From Deltaproteobacteria bacterium RIFCSPLOWO2_02_FULL_57_26 (GTDB lineage: Bacteria; Desulfobacterota; Binatia; UBA9968), in contig MGSI01000126.1 of the NCBI GenBank assembly GCA_001798455.1, forward strand, positions 1 through 7,768: a stretch of 7,768 nt of DNA, written 5' to 3'. A model generated the notes under the pieces. The model had not been told where the DNA came from, made no database searches, and saw only the letters and a list, made by a program, of their open reading frames with translations. Positions 6,380-7,768 of this stretch are shown piece by piece; position 1 is the first letter of the stretch; each line of letters opens with the position of its first letter. A program made the position numbers and the translations under genes.

Positions 6380-7594
6380 ATGGCACGCAGTTTAGTCCAG
6401 CTCTCCGGTCACATCATCGATTCGCTCCTCCTGCCCAAAGTCCTGGACCTGATCATCAGCCTGGGCGGAGAGTTCGAAATCCTGGAGATCGATGTCGGCC
6501 ACCGGCGCACAGATCAGAGCCAGGCGCGGATCCTGGTCGAGGCCCCCTCCTCTGAGGTCCTGGAAAGAATTCTCGCCAAGATCAGGGAGCACGGCGCCCT
6601 GCCGCTGGACGAAGAGGCGGAGTCGGTTGAGCTGGAGCCTTCCCCCCAAAACGGCATCTTTCCCGGCAACTTCTATTCCACCACCAACCTGCCCACGCTC
6701 GTGCGTTGGAAGGGCACGTGGATCGAGGTGGCAAGGCCGGAGATGGACTGTGCCATCCGCTTCGACCCGGAGGCGGCGCGGGCGGAAACTCTCCCCATCC
6801 ACAAGGTTAAAAAAGGGGATTGGATTGTCGTGGGCCATCGGGGAGTCAAAGTCATCCCTCTGGAGCGGAAAGTGCCACGCGAGCCCTTCGAGTTCATGTC
6901 CAGCCCGGTCTCCATAGAGAGCCCGAAGGGCCTGCTGATCAAGGAAATCGCCGAATCCTTGAAGAAGGTGCGGGGTGAAGGCCAGAGAATCCTGGTCGTT
7001 GCGGGCCCAGGCCTGGTCCACACGGGCGCGGCCCAATACCTGGTGGAAATGATCGAGAAGGGGTACGTTCAGGTATTATTCGCCGGAAACGGGCTGGCGG
7101 TTCATGACATAGAATCCGCTCTGTTCGGGACCTCCCTGGGGGTCTATCTGGACAAGAAGATCCGTGCCCGGGAAGGCCACGAGCACCACCTGTGGGCGAT
7201 CAATGAGATCCGCAAGGCGGGAGGGATCAAGCAGGCAGTCGAGAAGGGAATACTGACTCGCGGGATATTCTACACCTGCGTGAAAAAAGGGGTGGACTTC
7301 GTCCTGGCCGGCTCCATCCGGGATGATGGGCCGCTTCCCGATGTGGTCACCGATACCCTCCAGGCCCAGGATCGGATGCGCGAGAAGATCCGCGGCGTGG
7401 GTCTCGCGCTGATGATAGCGACGACGTTGCATGCGATTGCCACGGGCAATCTCCTTCCCGCAAGCGTCAAGACGGTCTGCGTGGACATCAACCCGGCGGT
7501 GGTCACCAAACTAACGGACCGCGGCACCTTCCAGGCCATCGGACTCGTCACGGATGTGGAGCCATTCCTGCGGGAGCTCTGCCAGTACCTATGA
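6380..7594 (+). CDS. LOR/SDH-domain protein (TIGR00300 family), putative ornithine cyclodeaminase
   Basis: This 404-residue cytoplasmic protein belongs to the family once named for the lysine-ketoglutarate reductase/saccharopine dehydrogenase conserved domain. Characterised relatives are archaeal ornithine cyclodeaminases and the C-terminal half of cyanobacterial AgrE/ArgZ, which convert ornithine to proline plus ammonia. The N-terminal domain (about 1-95) shows S-G-H-I-I-D-S-L-L-L-P-K and G-G-E-F-E-I-L-E-I-D-V-G. The C-terminal Rossmann-like part has V-A-G-P-G-L-V-H-T-G (207-216), F-A-G-N-G-L-A-V-H-D-I-E (234-245), G-S-I-R-D-D-G-P-L-P-D (311-321) and C-V-D-I-N-P (367-372). The frame stays open to a GTG at 6281, but family proteins begin at M-x-R-x-V-x-L-S-G, so I choose the ATG at 6380; GTG at 6374 is an alternative. 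The ribosome site is weak (AGGTGATC abuts the ATG). It differs from classical mu-crystallin-type ornithine cyclodeaminases. Activity inferred. Confidence 0.85.
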   Translation: MARSLVQLSGHIIDSLLLPKVLDLIISLGGEFEILEIDVGHRRTDQSQARILVEAPSSEVLERILAKIREHGALPLDEEAESVELEPSPQNGIFPGNFYSTTNLPTLVRWKGTWIEVARPEMDCAIRFDPEAARAETLPIHKVKKGDWIVVGHRGVKVIPLERKVPREPFEFMSSPVSIESPKGLLIKEIAESLKKVRGEGQRILVVAGPGLVHTGAAQYLVEMIEKGYVQVLFAGNGLAVHDIESALFGTSLGVYLDKKIRAREGHEHHLWAINEIRKAGGIKQAVEKGILTRGIFYTCVKKGVDFVLAGSIRDDGPLPDVVTDTLQAQDRMREKIRGVGLALMIATTLHAIATGNLLPASVKTVCVDINPAVVTKLTDRGTFQAIGLVTDVEPFLRELCQYL

Positions 7595-7597
7595 GCC

Positions 7598-7688
7598 GTC
7601 GTTTTCGTCTATTCGGTCTGTTTCGTCTGTTTGGTCCTTTGAGTTCGAAGACCGGATAGACGGAATAGACCAAACCGACCAGATGGAC
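7598..7688. repeat. 9-nt phased degenerate repeat forming a long intergenic hairpin
   Basis: Five GTC triplets begin at 7598, 7607, 7616, 7625 and 7634, and five GAC triplets at 7650, 7659, 7668, 7677 and 7686; each set has an exact 9-nt period. The two sets are symmetric about position 7643, so the region folds on itself. Bases 7615-7636 pair continuously with 7650-7671 (22 pairs, about five of them G-U), and the outer part pairs with mismatches. The unit is roughly GTCTRTTYS on the plus-strand left arm. No T-run follows, so it is not a standard terminator. It lies between the cyclodeaminase-like gene and the gene starting at 7702, where it could affect mRNA stability or downstream expression. 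Confidence 0.75.
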
Positions 7689-7701
7689 GAAGGATTCACC
7701 C

Positions 7702-7768
7702 ATGCGACTTCTGATGTGCCCGCCGCGCCATTTCGGGATCGAATACGAGATCAATCCTTAAAGGTGCC
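7702..7768 (+). CDS. 5' end of an arginine dihydrolase/amidinotransferase-fold gene, frame interrupted at codon 20
   Basis: An ATG at 7702 follows GAAGGA (7689-7694) at good spacing and opens MRLLMCPPRHFGIEYEINP, then TAA at 7759-7761. This peptide matches the characteristic N-terminus of the guanidine-modifying (arginine deiminase/DDAH/amidinotransferase fold) family, which usually reads 'MCPP-x2-F-x2-EYEINPWM'. Here Pro is followed by a stop instead of Trp-Met. Restoring about five bases after CCT would continue the normal frame, so this is either an indel-disabled gene or an assembly error near the window edge. Only 67 bases are visible, so the catalytic Cys/His/Asp cannot be checked. If intact it would hydrolyse arginine or a related guanidino compound and feed the cyclodeaminase-like enzyme encoded upstream, as in cyanobacterial AgrE/ArgZ, where both activities are in one chain. 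Confidence 0.6.

Noticed and set aside
7598..7688. CRISPR-like array
   Set aside because: The period is only 9 nt with variable bases and an inverted second half; CRISPR repeats are longer direct repeats with unique spacers and no cas gene is nearby.
7548..7754. Minus-strand open frame over the right-hand intergenic region
   Set aside because: It overlaps the end of the cyclodeaminase-like gene and translates the 9-nt repeat into a short periodic peptide; the opposite strand has a better supported start at 7702.

Overview
The window looks like a GC-rich, gene-dense bacterial chromosome segment with strong Shine-Dalgarno sites ahead of several genes. A NitT/TauT-type uptake locus with duplicated binding proteins, a CCCCCTTT/AAAGGGGG palindromic intergenic element and a 9-nt phased intergenic repeat fit an uncultured soil or sediment lineage of the deltaproteobacterial / Rokubacteria / Tectomicrobia kind. 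That placement is inference only; no marker gene is present. There are no rRNA or tRNA genes, no CRISPR array and no transposase.

Left third (1-3191, plus strand): an ABC import operon of the NitT/TauT (sulfonate/nitrate/taurine-like) class. It holds the tail of an ATPase, one complete permease and two consecutive secreted substrate-binding proteins. The two are gapless paralogues, about 80% identical by hand count over 322 mature residues, with unrelated signal peptides. A hairpin with a T-run directly after the second one closes the operon. The substrate cannot be read from sequence.

Middle (3221-6244, minus strand): a class III PLP aminotransferase and, upstream of it in the direction of transcription, an NAD(P)-dependent aldehyde dehydrogenase with an intact active site. 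Between them lies a roughly 145-bp palindromic, MITE-like element with imperfect 13-bp terminal inverted repeats, bracketed by an 11-bp direct repeat. Its left end may supply the -10 box of the aminotransferase.

Right part (6380-7768, plus strand): divergent from the aldehyde dehydrogenase is a TIGR00300 / LOR-SDH-domain protein, a family that includes archaeal ornithine cyclodeaminases and the C-terminal half of cyanobacterial AgrE/ArgZ. After it comes a 91-nt imperfect hairpin built from five GTC and five GAC triplets at an exact 9-nt period. Then, with a good ribosome binding site, comes the start of a gene whose first 19 residues match the N-terminus of arginine dihydrolase/amidinotransferase-fold enzymes. 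Its frame meets a stop just where the family normally continues with Trp-Met.

Taken together, the right two thirds look like an arginine/ornithine catabolic cluster: arginine to ornithine (amidinohydrolase), ornithine to proline (cyclodeaminase), and/or omega-transamination and semialdehyde oxidation toward glutamate. It would be a two-gene version of what cyanobacteria carry as one fused AgrE/ArgZ protein. The substrate assignments of the aminotransferase and dehydrogenase are inference.
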